Assembly: GCF_002119665.1 (NCBI RefSeq)
Contig: NZ_CP021111.1
Coordinates: 2,542,001 to 2,606,000, forward strand
DNA length: 64,000 bases
Source: Bordetella genomosp. 13
GTDB lineage: Bacteria > Pseudomonadota > Gammaproteobacteria > Burkholderiales > Burkholderiaceae_B
Direction of reading: 5' to 3'
Shown here piece after piece: positions 45,704-57,049 of this stretch (its first letter is position 1; every line of letters starts with the position of its first letter). The position numbers and the translations under genes are program-made. Under the pieces are notes generated by a model. The model made no database searches. It was not told where the DNA came from and saw only the letters and a program-made list of their open reading frames with translations.

Positions 45704-46816
45704 TCAGGCCAGGGCGGGGTAGTCGGTGTAGCCCCGTTCGCCGCCGCCGTAGTAGGTGGACTTGTCGCCTTCGTTCAGCGGCGCGTCCTCTTGCAGGCGG
45801 CGCACCAGGTCGGGGTTCGAGATGAAGGGCTTGCCGAAGGCGACCAGGTCGGCCTCGCCGCTTGCCACGGCCTTCTCGGCCAGCTTGCGGTCGTAGCCGT
45901 TGTTGGTCATCCAGGCGCCCTTGCCGCCAGCGGCCCGATACGAAGCCTTCAGCGCGGCATAGTCGAACGGCGCGGCGCCCTGCTGGTAATCGCGCGGGCC
46001 GCCGGTGGCGCCCTCGATCACGTGCACATAGGCCAGGTCGTACTTGGCCAGCTTCTGCACCACGTAGTCGAACAGCGGCTGCGGCTGGTCGTCGCTGGCG
46101 TCGTTGGCCGGGGTCACGGGCGAGATGCGGATACCGACGCGGCGCGCGCCCACTTCCGCCGTGACGGCGTCCATCACCTCGACCAGCAGCCGGGCGCGAT
46201 TCTCGATCGAGCCGCCGTAGGCATCGGTGCGATGGTTCGATCCCGAGCGCAGGAACTGGTCGATCAGGTAGCCGTTGGCCGCGTGCACCTCGACGCCGTC
46301 GAAGCCGGCCCGGATGGCCGCGCGGGCCGCCTTGCGGTAGTCCTCGACGATGCCGGGCAGCTCGTCCAGGCGAAGCGCGCGGGGCTCGGAAGTATCGACC
46401 ATGCCGCCGGTGCCATCGGGATTGACCAGATAGGTCTTGGCCTTGGCGCGGATGGCCGACGGCGCCACCGGCGCGCCGTCATTGGGCTGCAGCGAGGTGT
46501 GCGAAATGCGGCCCACGTGCCACATCTGCACCACGATCTTGCCGCCGACCGCATGCACGGCGTCCGTCACGCGCTGCCAGCCCGCCAGTTGCTCTTCGGA
46601 GTACAGGCCGGGCACGTCGGCATAGCCCTGACCCTGGTGCGAGATGGCGGTGGCTTCGGTGATCAGCAGGCCGGCCGTGGCGCGCTGCGCGTAGTAGGTG
46701 GCGGTAATGGGCTGCGGCACGGCGCGCGGCGAACGGTTGCGCGTCAGCGGCGCCATGACGATGCGGTTGGCCAGTTGCAGGTCGCCGGCGGTCGTCGGTT
46801 CGAATAGCGTGGGCAT
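45704..46816 (-). CDS. nemA: Old Yellow Enzyme, N-ethylmaleimide reductase-like
   Basis: The 370-residue FMN-dependent ene-reductase has the family N-terminus LFEPTTAGDLQLANRIVMAPLTR. The His/Asn substrate pair lies in GVEVHAANGYLIDQFL, followed by the SGSNHRTDAYGGSIENR loop. It reduces activated alkenes or nitro compounds, often for detoxification. An ArsR-type repressor gene precedes it by 51 nt on the same strand, so the two likely form an autoregulated operon. Confidence 0.93.
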   Translation of the reverse strand: MPTLFEPTTAGDLQLANRIVMAPLTRNRSPRAVPQPITATYYAQRATAGLLITEATAISHQGQGYADVPGLYSEEQLAGWQRVTDAVHAVGGKIVVQMWHVGRISHTSLQPNDGAPVAPSAIRAKAKTYLVNPDGTGGMVDTSEPRALRLDELPGIVEDYRKAARAAIRAGFDGVEVHAANGYLIDQFLRSGSNHRTDAYGGSIENRARLLVEVMDAVTAEVGARRVGIRISPVTPANDASDDQPQPLFDYVVQKLAKYDLAYVHVIEGATGGPRDYQQGAAPFDYAALKASYRAAGGKGAWMTNNGYDRKLAEKAVASGEADLVAFGKPFISNPDLVRRLQEDAPLNEGDKSTYYGGGERGYTDYPALA

Positions 46817-46867
46817 TGCTTACCTCGTGTAGACAGGAACGGCGCGGCAGGCCCGCGCCAGGAAAAA

Positions 46868-47194
46868 TCAGAGATCTCGGCCAAGCCGCGCCAGGAACGC
46901 CGCGATGACGGCCTCGTCGCGCTGGTAGAACACCCACTGCCCCACCCGGCGCGCCGTGACGAGCCGGGCGCGCTGCAGGATGGCAAGGTGGGTGGACACC
47001 GTGGACTGCGACAGGCCACAACGCTCGAACATGCTGGCGCACACGCCCAGCGACAGCGGATGCTGCTGGCCGGCGAAGTGCTGCTCGGGCTCTTTCAACC
47101 AGTTCAGCATCTCGCGGCGCGCGGGGTGTGCGAGGGCTTTGAGGATGCTGTCGGGGTCGATGTCGGGCGCGGACGGAGGGGTAGGCGTGCTCAT
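46868..47194 (-). CDS. ArsR-family transcriptional regulator
   Basis: The 108-residue winged-helix protein has the ArsR signature ILKALAHPARREMLNWL and recognition helix CGLSQSTVSTHLAILQRARL. Cys52 and Cys59 flank the helix before it (VCASMFERC), so a thiol-based sensor is possible. No metal-binding ELCVCDL motif is present. It precedes the Old Yellow Enzyme gene. Its promoter carries short repeats in the spacer, consistent with autorepression. Confidence 0.87.
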   Translation of the reverse strand: MSTPTPPSAPDIDPDSILKALAHPARREMLNWLKEPEQHFAGQQHPLSLGVCASMFERCGLSQSTVSTHLAILQRARLVTARRVGQWVFYQRDEAVIAAFLARLGRDL

Positions 47195-47217
47195 ATCGAT
47201 AGATCGGCGTTTTTCGA

Positions 47218-47247
47218 ATTATAGATCGATATTTGTCGATATTTCAA
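47218..47247 (-). promoter_or_regulatory. arsR-nemA promoter with repeated operator
   Basis: On the minus strand TTGAAA (47247-47242) and TATAAT (47223-47218) are 18 bp apart. The spacer holds TCGATAT twice (47226-47232 and 47236-47242 on the plus strand, 10 bp apart). ATAGATCG occurs at 47199-47206 and 47221-47228, 22 bp apart. The one- and two-turn spacing suggests an operator for the adjacent ArsR protein. Confidence 0.6.
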
Positions 47248-47449
47248 TCGCGTGCCCATCAGAAGTCGCCGATTCTCTCTGCGCAGTTCCGGCTGCAATG
47301 GCCGGCGCGAAGCTCATGCTCCACAAAAGCCGCTAACGAAACTTGGAAACGTGTGAACGGCTGACGGAGCCTCGTCTTGCGAGTAAGGTAAGTTCAAGCC
47401 TTGATTTCCCGGCACTTCGGCCTGTGCCGCCAGCAGGAGCCAGAGCAAC

Positions 47450-47701
47450 ATGACCGCGTTTCCTCCACCACTGCGGCCCATTCTTGCCGTGATCGCATGC
47501 GCGTCGATCACTGCCTGCGCGGATAGCCCGCCTCGGCAAACCGATCTCGACTATCGGAGCCGGCCTGCCCCCGCGGCGCGAAACGCGAACAGCGACGCCG
47601 ATTCCTCCGGCCAGCGGCTGACCATACAGTCGGGCGAGGGAGAAAGGTTGAATCTTCCCTGGTTCATCCGGGATACACAGGACTGGATCAACAGCAACTG
47701 A
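47450..47701 (+). CDS. Small putative lipoprotein
   Basis: The 83-residue protein has a hydrophobic leader with lipobox ITAC (Cys23) after LRPILAVIACAS. A polar, Arg/Ser/Asp-rich mature part ends NLPWFIRDTQDWINSN. AGGAG lies about 11 nt before ATG 47450. No family was recognised. Upstream 255 bp contain only the divergent arsR promoter. Confidence 0.6.
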   Translation: MTAFPPPLRPILAVIACASITACADSPPRQTDLDYRSRPAPAARNANSDADSSGQRLTIQSGEGERLNLPWFIRDTQDWINSN

Positions 47702-47927
47702 TCCATGCTGATTGACGCGCTGTCTACCAACCCGTAGATTCGTCCCGGAGCCTGTCTCAGCGTCGCCGAAAAAGCGGTGTTTCCGTCGCTTTCGAATCGA
47801 CGGGATTTGTCGCCCCGGCGTTCGCCCAGCCGCGTAGGCTTCCACAAACGACTCGACGCACATGAACCGCGCTACGACATGGCGGCCAAGCCCCAGTCGT
47901 CGCCTCATTCATCACAGGGAGGTCACC

Positions 47928-48407
47928 GTGCTGTCCCCGATCGCCGCGCTTGAAAGCCCCTACGTCCGTGCCACGCATTCGGTGCGCCGCATTGCGCAGG
48001 CGCAGCTGGCGGAAGCCGTCCAGCCTGTATACGCGCACCACGCGCTCCACGAGGTGAAGGCCGTCACGCCGCTGGTCGATGCTGCCTCCATCGTCCCGAC
48101 CAAGCTCGACCTGCTGCGCGACCACTACGCGGACGACCGCATGCACCTCGCGGTGGACAAGTACGCGACGGACGAATACCAACCTCCTGCCCAGATGCAA
48201 TCCGCCTGTGCCGGCGCGGGCTGGGGCTCGGTGGATTGCCTGCTGCCCACGCAGGCCTACCGCTTCGCACACGCCAATCCGCCGATGGAATTCGTCGATA
48301 CGCTTGTGCCGATCACGCTGCGGCGCTTCTCCGTGCCCGGCGTGCAGAACATCGGCCTGGACGAAGGCTTCGAAAGCGCGCGGCAGCGCCGGCAGATGGC
48401 GGCCTAG
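47928..48407 (+). CDS. Hypothetical protein
   Basis: The frame gives 159 residues from GTG 47928, preceded by GGGAGG with 5-nt spacing; an ATG at 47862 is an alternative. It has no signal peptide or membrane segment. Visible features are VYAHHALHEVKAVTPLVDAA and a Pro/Tyr segment around YATDEYQPPAQ, and a C-terminus rich in Arg. I do not recognise a family. It is isolated, with 226 bp upstream and 176 bp downstream lacking clear genes. Confidence 0.55.
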   Translation: MLSPIAALESPYVRATHSVRRIAQAQLAEAVQPVYAHHALHEVKAVTPLVDAASIVPTKLDLLRDHYADDRMHLAVDKYATDEYQPPAQMQSACAGAGWGSVDCLLPTQAYRFAHANPPMEFVDTLVPITLRRFSVPGVQNIGLDEGFESARQRRQMAA

Positions 48408-48583
48408 CGGCGACACGTCTGTAAGCGCATGCGCATCGCCGGCCAAGCAGCGATGCGTTCGACCCGCGGCCGGCCGCCGCGCCGCCACCGCGGTAGGTTT
48501 GCGACCACGGGAGTACCATCGCGGATGCCGGGCAAGCGCAGCTGCCGCTGCGCCCGTGCCCAACCATCAGCCGGAGTACTCCA

Positions 48584-49630
48584 TTGAAATATCGCAAACT
48601 TGGCCGTACCGATCTCGAAGTCAGCCTGATCGGCCTGGGCACCATGACCTGGGGCGAACAGAACACCGAAGCCGAGGCTCACGCGCAGCTGGACTACGCG
48701 CTGGAGCACGGCGTGAATCTGATCGACGCGGCCGAGATGTACCCCGTGCCGCCCAAGGCCGAGACGCAGGGGCGCACCGAAGCCTATATCGGCACGTGGC
48801 TGGCCAAGAGCGGCCGCCGCAAAGACATCGTGCTGGCCAGCAAGGTGGCCGGCCCCGCGCGCGATCCCAAGCGGCCCGGCCACATCCGCGATGGCAAGAC
48901 CTTTCTCGACCGCAAGAACCTGACGGCCGCGCTGGATGCCAGCCTGAAGCGCCTGCAGACGGATTACCTGGACCTGTACCAGCTGCATTGGCCCGATCGC
49001 ACCACCAACACGTTCGGCCAGCTGGCCTATCCGTGGGTGGACGACGACCACACGGTGCCCATCGCCGAGACGCTGGAGGTGCTGCAGGACTTCGTGCGCG
49101 CCGGCAAGGTGCGCCACGTGGGCGTATCGAACGAGACGCCGTGGGGGCTGGGCCAGTTCCTCAAGCATGCCGAGGCCGGCCTGCCTCGCGTGGCGTCCAT
49201 CCAGAATCCGTACAGCCTGTTGAACCGCATCTACGAGATCGGCCTGGCCGAGTTCGCGCATCGCGAACAGGTGGGCCTGCTGGCCTATTCGCCACTCGCC
49301 ATGGGCGTGCTGGCGGGCAAGTATCTTGACGGCGCGCGCCCCGAGAAGGCGCGCCTGACCCTGTTCACGCGCTTCACCCGCTACAGCAATCCGCAGGCCG
49401 ACGCGGCCACGCGCCACTACGTGGCGCTGGCGCGCGAGCATGGCCTGTCGCCGGCGCAGATGGCGCTGGCGTGGATCAACCAGTGCCCGTTCGTCACCAG
49501 CAACCTGATCGGCGCCACCACGCTGGAACAACTGAAGGAGAACATCGACAGCGTGGCGGTGACGCTGGATGAAGACGTACTGGCGGGCATCGAGGCCATC
49601 CATCAGCGGCATCCGAATCCGGCGCCTTGA
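48584..49630 (+). CDS. Aldo/keto reductase (Tas-like)
   Basis: The 348-residue NADPH-dependent oxidoreductase starts at TTG 48584 with GGAG 9 nt upstream. The first residues KYRKLGRTDLEVSLIGLGTM are at the normal N-terminus. The catalytic tetrad is visible as Asp/Tyr (LIDAAEMY), Lys (VLASKVAG) and His (YQLHWPD). The long PVPPKAETQGRTEAYIG insertion is typical of the Tas/YdhF branch. It converges with otsA. Confidence 0.9.
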   Translation: MKYRKLGRTDLEVSLIGLGTMTWGEQNTEAEAHAQLDYALEHGVNLIDAAEMYPVPPKAETQGRTEAYIGTWLAKSGRRKDIVLASKVAGPARDPKRPGHIRDGKTFLDRKNLTAALDASLKRLQTDYLDLYQLHWPDRTTNTFGQLAYPWVDDDHTVPIAETLEVLQDFVRAGKVRHVGVSNETPWGLGQFLKHAEAGLPRVASIQNPYSLLNRIYEIGLAEFAHREQVGLLAYSPLAMGVLAGKYLDGARPEKARLTLFTRFTRYSNPQADAATRHYVALAREHGLSPAQMALAWINQCPFVTSNLIGATTLEQLKENIDSVAVTLDEDVLAGIEAIHQRHPNPAP

Positions 49631-49646
49631 TACGCTGCCGGTAGAC

Positions 49647-49677
49647 GTGAAAGACGGCCGCGAGTGGCGGCCTTCAC
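49647..49677. terminator. Possible convergent terminator
   Basis: An imperfect hairpin (GTGAA...GGCCGC with GCGGCC-TTCAC) lies between the convergent aldo/keto reductase and otsA genes. There is no T-tract, so the call is weak. Confidence 0.35.
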
Positions 49678-49697
49678 ACCCGATGCCGTACCCCCCG

Positions 49698-51125
<1,428 letters not shown>

Positions 51126-51205
51126 GATGGGCTCCTGTTGGATTGTTCTATTGGATGTAAGGCATGTAGCGCCTTGCCAAAACCCCCGCATGCGGCATGC
51201 CTGCG

Positions 51206-52012
51206 TCACTGGATGGCACCTGCCTTGGCACGCAGTGCCTGCAGCCAGCGCGCCAGCTCGGGCGGCCCGGACAGGCGCCAGGGCGCGATGCTGTCGCCGG
51301 GTCCGATCTTGATGCCGAAACCGCCCGCTTCTTGCGCCGCGGCGAAGGCCGATTCGTCGGTCAGATCGTCGCCCGCCATGACGGGCACGCGTCCGGCGAA
51401 GGGCGCAGCGCGCATGAACTCACGCAACGCGCGTCCCTTGTCCACGCCGTGCGGCTTCAGTTCATAGACCATCTTGCCGGTCAGCACGTCGAACTGGCCG
51501 TCATGCGCGGCGGCCACCTCGTGAACCAAGTCGTGGACGTCGCGTTCGCGCGGCGGCGCCATGCGATAGTGCACGGCCACGCCCAGCGGCTTGGATTCGA
51601 CCAGCACGCCCGGCCAGCCGGCGGCGCGCTGCCGCAGGGCGGCGACGATTCCGGGCAGCGCGGCCGAAGGCTCCAGCCGTCGCGCCTGCCCGTCGGCTCG
51701 GCGGAATTCGGCGCCGTGATTGGCGCCATACGGCAGCCGCAGCGGCTGCAGCAGCAGGTCGATGGCGGCGCCGCTGCGGCCGGAAAGAATGGCCAGCGCG
51801 CCGTCCAGGGCACGCTGCAGCGCGGCAAGTGCGGCCACGGTCGCAGGCGGGACCGCGACCTGGGAAGGCTCGGGACAGATCTCGGCCAGCGTGCCGTCCA
51901 CGTCGAGGAACAGCGCATGCCGTGCCGGATCCAGCGGCGGCGGTTCGGGGCTTCCGTCGGAAACCTGGCCGCCGGCCGCAAGCGCCTCGGGACGAGACTG
52001 CGATGACTGCAT
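51206..52012 (-). CDS. otsB: Trehalose-6-phosphate phosphatase
   Basis: OtsB removes phosphate from trehalose 6-phosphate. The 268-residue HAD-superfamily protein has motif I LFLDVDGTLAEICP, motif II LAILSGRSG and the late acidic motif VMAGDDLTDESAF. I start at ATG 52012 (MQSSQSRPEAL) because GGAG is 7 nt upstream; an upstream in-frame start adds only low-complexity sequence. It is the first gene of the otsB-otsA pair. Confidence 0.93.
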   Translation of the reverse strand: MQSSQSRPEALAAGGQVSDGSPEPPPLDPARHALFLDVDGTLAEICPEPSQVAVPPATVAALAALQRALDGALAILSGRSGAAIDLLLQPLRLPYGANHGAEFRRADGQARRLEPSAALPGIVAALRQRAAGWPGVLVESKPLGVAVHYRMAPPRERDVHDLVHEVAAAHDGQFDVLTGKMVYELKPHGVDKGRALREFMRAAPFAGRVPVMAGDDLTDESAFAAAQEAGGFGIKIGPGDSIAPWRLSGPPELARWLQALRAKAGAIQ

Positions 52013-52203
52013 GTCGGCTCCATATCTGAGGAAGCCGCCGCCCACCGGCGCGCATGCCGCGGGCGCGGCGAGCCGGCAGCTTCCTGCTGACTTCAGGGTA
52101 GCGCGCCCGCCCGGCGCGCGAGCCAACCAGACGTATCGAGGCGTTTCTTTTCCCCTGGCCCGCCCGCCGCGGGGCAGGCGGGCCATGGCGTGACGCAGGC
52201 CGA

Positions 52204-54167
<1,964 letters not shown>

Positions 54168-54280
54168 GATCAATCTCCTACGAGTGGCAGATAACCGAAA
54201 GGGGAATCGGGCGCGCGGCGGCCGGCACAAGGCGGCCGCGCGGCGCACCGGGATGCGATGCAGTCGATCGCGCAGAGCTT

Positions 54281-54308
54281 TTTATGGGCGGCGCGCGGCG
54301 CCTTCAAG
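54281..54308 (-). promoter_or_regulatory. Sigma-32-type heat-shock promoter for groESL
   Basis: On the minus strand CTTGAA (54308-54303) and CCCATAAA (54288-54281) are 14 bp apart, close to the sigma-32 consensus CTTGAAA/CCCCATnT. It lies about 110 bp before the groES start. No CIRCE inverted repeat was seen. Confidence 0.7.
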
Positions 54309-54335
54309 AGGCCTGCGGCGCACGACAATGTATCT

Positions 54336-54974
54336 TTATGTATCGCGCAAGACGAGGCGCGCGCCGTGCCCCAGCCGGTACACCACGCGGCTGGGCATGC
54401 GGCCGTCGAAGGCGCGCCGTGGGACGGGGCACGGCAGGGCGCGTCCGCCGCCGGGGCCAAGGGTGGCATCCTCGTCGTCCAGCGACTGCCACAGGCCCGC
54501 CTTGCGCGGCCGGAACAGCCAGCGCACGTAGCCGCGCCGGGCGGCCAGTTCGAGCAGATCGTCGCGGTCCGGAGCGTCCATCACGACGCCCTCTTCGTCG
54601 GACGCGTCGGGATAGGCCCCGAATGCCCGGTGGCAGGCCAGCGCCTCGCTGGCGGGCGCCCCCAGGCGGCGCCAGGGCCGCTGCACCAGGCGCTCGACGT
54701 CCCAGGCGCCCAACTGCCAAGCCGCGTCGACCAGCGCCCCCTCCAGTTCATCGAATGACGCCCACCGCTGGCTGAGCTGCATGGCCGAGCCGGCCACCGC
54801 CCGCGGCGCAATGGTCTGCCCCGGCAGGGTCAGCGGCGTGCGGCGGCGAAAGCCGTGCCAGTGCAGGATCAGCAGCACCGGCGTGCCGGCGCGCGCCGCG
54901 GCCGCCGCCGTCACCGCGTACAGCGGCATGCGCATTGCCTGGACCTGCGCGCATATCGTGTCGAGAATCTGCAT
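54336..54974 (-). CDS. Hypothetical protein
   Basis: The 212-residue protein starts at ATG 54974 with GGAGG 5 nt upstream. The N-terminal half has an alpha/beta look (PVLLILHWHGFRRRTPLTLP), the middle is acidic (DASDEEGVVMDAPDRDDLLE) and the C-terminus is Arg-rich. There is no signal peptide or membrane helix. No family is recognised. It lies between ppk2 and groESL on the same strand. Confidence 0.65.
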   Translation of the reverse strand: MQILDTICAQVQAMRMPLYAVTAAAAARAGTPVLLILHWHGFRRRTPLTLPGQTIAPRAVAGSAMQLSQRWASFDELEGALVDAAWQLGAWDVERLVQRPWRRLGAPASEALACHRAFGAYPDASDEEGVVMDAPDRDDLLELAARRGYVRWLFRPRKAGLWQSLDDEDATLGPGGGRALPCPVPRRAFDGRMPSRVVYRLGHGARLVLRDT

Positions 54975-55067
54975 GGAACCTCCGATTCGCTACAGCGATG
55001 TCCGAAACATAGAGCGAACCGGCAGTCCATGACAAGCCGCGCGCGGCGGCCATCGGGTGCGGCGCGG

Positions 55068-55979
55068 TCAGTACACCGACGGCACGAACATCTCGGCCGG
55101 CAGCGGCTGGCGGCTGTAGTCGGGGTGATGCTCGCGCTCGGGCAGGATGATCTCGGGATGCTCGACGTCGCCGTACGGCACCTGCGCCAGCAGGTGATGC
55201 ATGCAGTTCAGGCGGGCGCGCTTCTTGTCCACGCCTTCCACGATCCACCAGCGCGCCTCGGGGATGTGCGAGCGCTCCATCATCACTTCCTTGGCCTTGG
55301 TGTAAGCCTCCCAGCGGCGGCGCGACTCCAGGTCCATGGGCGAGAGCTTCCACTGCTTCAGCGGGTCGTGCACGCGCGCCAGGAAGCGGCGGTTCTGTTC
55401 TTCGTCGCTGATCGAGAACCAGTACTTGATGAGGATGATGCCCGAGCGCACCAGCATCTTCTCGAACTCGGTGACGCTGCGGAAGAACTCTTCGTATTCG
55501 TCCGGCGTGCAAAAGCCCATGACGCGCTCGACGCCGGCGCGGTTGTACCAGCTGCGGTCGAACAGCACCATCTCGCCGCCGGCCGGCAGGTGCGACACAT
55601 AGCGCTGGAAATACCACTGCGTGCGCTCGCGGTCGTTGGGCGCGGGCAGCGCGGCCACGCGGCACACGCGAGGATTCAGCCGTTGCGTGATGCGCTTGAT
55701 GGCGCCGCCCTTGCCGGCGGCGTCGCGCCCCTCGAACAGCACCACGATCTTCAGCTTCTTGTGCACCACCCAGTCCTGCAGCTTCACCAGCTCGCCCTGC
55801 AGGCGCAGCAGTTCACGGAAGTACACGCGGCGGTCGACGTCGCCGGACGACACGCCGTCCTCGAGCATCTCGTCCAGACGGTCGTCGTCCAGTTCCATCT
55901 CCAGCTCTTCGTCGAGGCTGTCGATCATTTCGGCGTAAAGGCGGCGGGTCTGTTCGGAGAGGTTGTCGCGATCGTTCAT
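55068..55979 (-). CDS. ppk2: Polyphosphate kinase 2
   Basis: PPK2 uses polyphosphate to phosphorylate nucleoside diphosphates. The 303-residue protein has Walker A FEGRDAAGKGGAIKRI, the lid region QRLNPRVCRVAALPAP, Walker B MVLFDRSWYNRAGVERVMGF and IKYWFSISDEEQNRRF. This is class I PPK2. ATG 55979 gives the usual length; the ribosome-binding site is weak. An acidic N-terminal segment (EELEMELDDDRLDEMLEDG) precedes the core. Confidence 0.94.
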   Translation of the reverse strand: MNDRDNLSEQTRRLYAEMIDSLDEELEMELDDDRLDEMLEDGVSSGDVDRRVYFRELLRLQGELVKLQDWVVHKKLKIVVLFEGRDAAGKGGAIKRITQRLNPRVCRVAALPAPNDRERTQWYFQRYVSHLPAGGEMVLFDRSWYNRAGVERVMGFCTPDEYEEFFRSVTEFEKMLVRSGIILIKYWFSISDEEQNRRFLARVHDPLKQWKLSPMDLESRRRWEAYTKAKEVMMERSHIPEARWWIVEGVDKKRARLNCMHHLLAQVPYGDVEHPEIILPEREHHPDYSRQPLPAEMFVPSVY

Positions 55980-56311
55980 GATGGTCGTCAGGCAAGTGGA
56001 GGCCAGGGCGGGCGCGCAGGCCCCGGGCGCGGCAGATACCGGCCGGGACCGGACTGTCCGGCCGCCGGCGGCGTGAAGCGTGCGCACAATTTATGTCGGC
56101 GGGATGACATCTCTGTGAAACGGCCGGCGGGCATCTCGCCACGCCGGCCCGTCACGGCCCGACAAGCCCTGGCCGGCAAGGCGGCTGCAGACCCAGGCCT
56201 TAGCTCTGATGCGCGGACGGCGCGCTTTTATCGGCCACTTGTACCATGCCGTCGGGCCGATCACGCCGTCGGCGCCCGTGTCGGCGACTTGCCGCGGCTC
56301 ACGCGCCGGCT

Positions 56312-56734
56312 TCAGCCCAGCTGCGCGCGGATGCGGGCGGCCTGTTCGGCCAGCACGTCGGGCTTGGCCATCTCGCCGGTATGCGGCCGCAGGGCCACGC
56401 CCTCGAAGCGCGGCAGGATGTGGAAGTGGATGTGGAACACCACCTGCCCGCCCGCCGGCTCGGAGAACTGCTGCAGCGTCAGGCCGTCGGCCCGCATCGC
56501 GTCGCGCGCCGCGATGGCGATGCGCTGCGTCTTCACGATCAGGTCGGACAGCGCCTCTGGCGCGATGTCGAACAGGTTGCGGGCCGGCGTCTTGGGGATC
56601 ACCAGCGTGTGGCCGTCGGTGCGCGGCATGATGTCCATGAAGGCCAGCGTGGAATCGTCCTCGTAGACCTTGTGGCATGGGATCTCGCCGCGCAGGATCT
56701 TGGCGAAGATATTGCTGTCGTCGTAGCCGGACAT
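56312..56734 (-). CDS. HIT-family nucleotide hydrolase
   Basis: The 140-residue protein has the histidine-triad motif in VVFHIHFHILPRFEG and the N-terminal SNIFAKILRGEIPCHKVYEDD. It resembles HinT, which cleaves nucleoside phosphoramidates. GGAGG precedes ATG 56734. It follows no obvious operon partner and is separated from ppk2 by about 330 bp in which I see no gene. Confidence 0.92.
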   Translation of the reverse strand: MSGYDDSNIFAKILRGEIPCHKVYEDDSTLAFMDIMPRTDGHTLVIPKTPARNLFDIAPEALSDLIVKTQRIAIAARDAMRADGLTLQQFSEPAGGQVVFHIHFHILPRFEGVALRPHTGEMAKPDVLAEQAARIRAQLG

Positions 56735-57049
56735 GACTCCTCCTTGTGAATGGGCGCCCGGATGCAGGCTTGAGGCGCCGCGAGATGCCAGATAGTATCA
56801 AGCGCGGGGCGCGCCACAGGCGGCCCGGGTGTGAATGCCAGGAGCCAATCGCCGCGCCGCGCCAGGCGCGGGCGGGCGGCCGGTGCACCGGGTGGGCATG
56901 ACGCTTGCTGCCGGCACCGACGTACCCACTGCTGAGTGTTACCGGACGTTATAACTATCAGGCGTACCTTGCCCGCGGCAGGCAGCAAGCCGCTCGGCCG
57001 GCGCCCGATCTTTCCGTCGCCACGGTGGCATGCGCCACGGAGGTCTTCG

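Noticed and set aside
47333..47908. Minus-strand frame of about 190 codons overlapping the small lipoprotein
   Set aside because: No ribosome-binding site or domain was seen, while the plus-strand frame has AGGAG and a lipobox.
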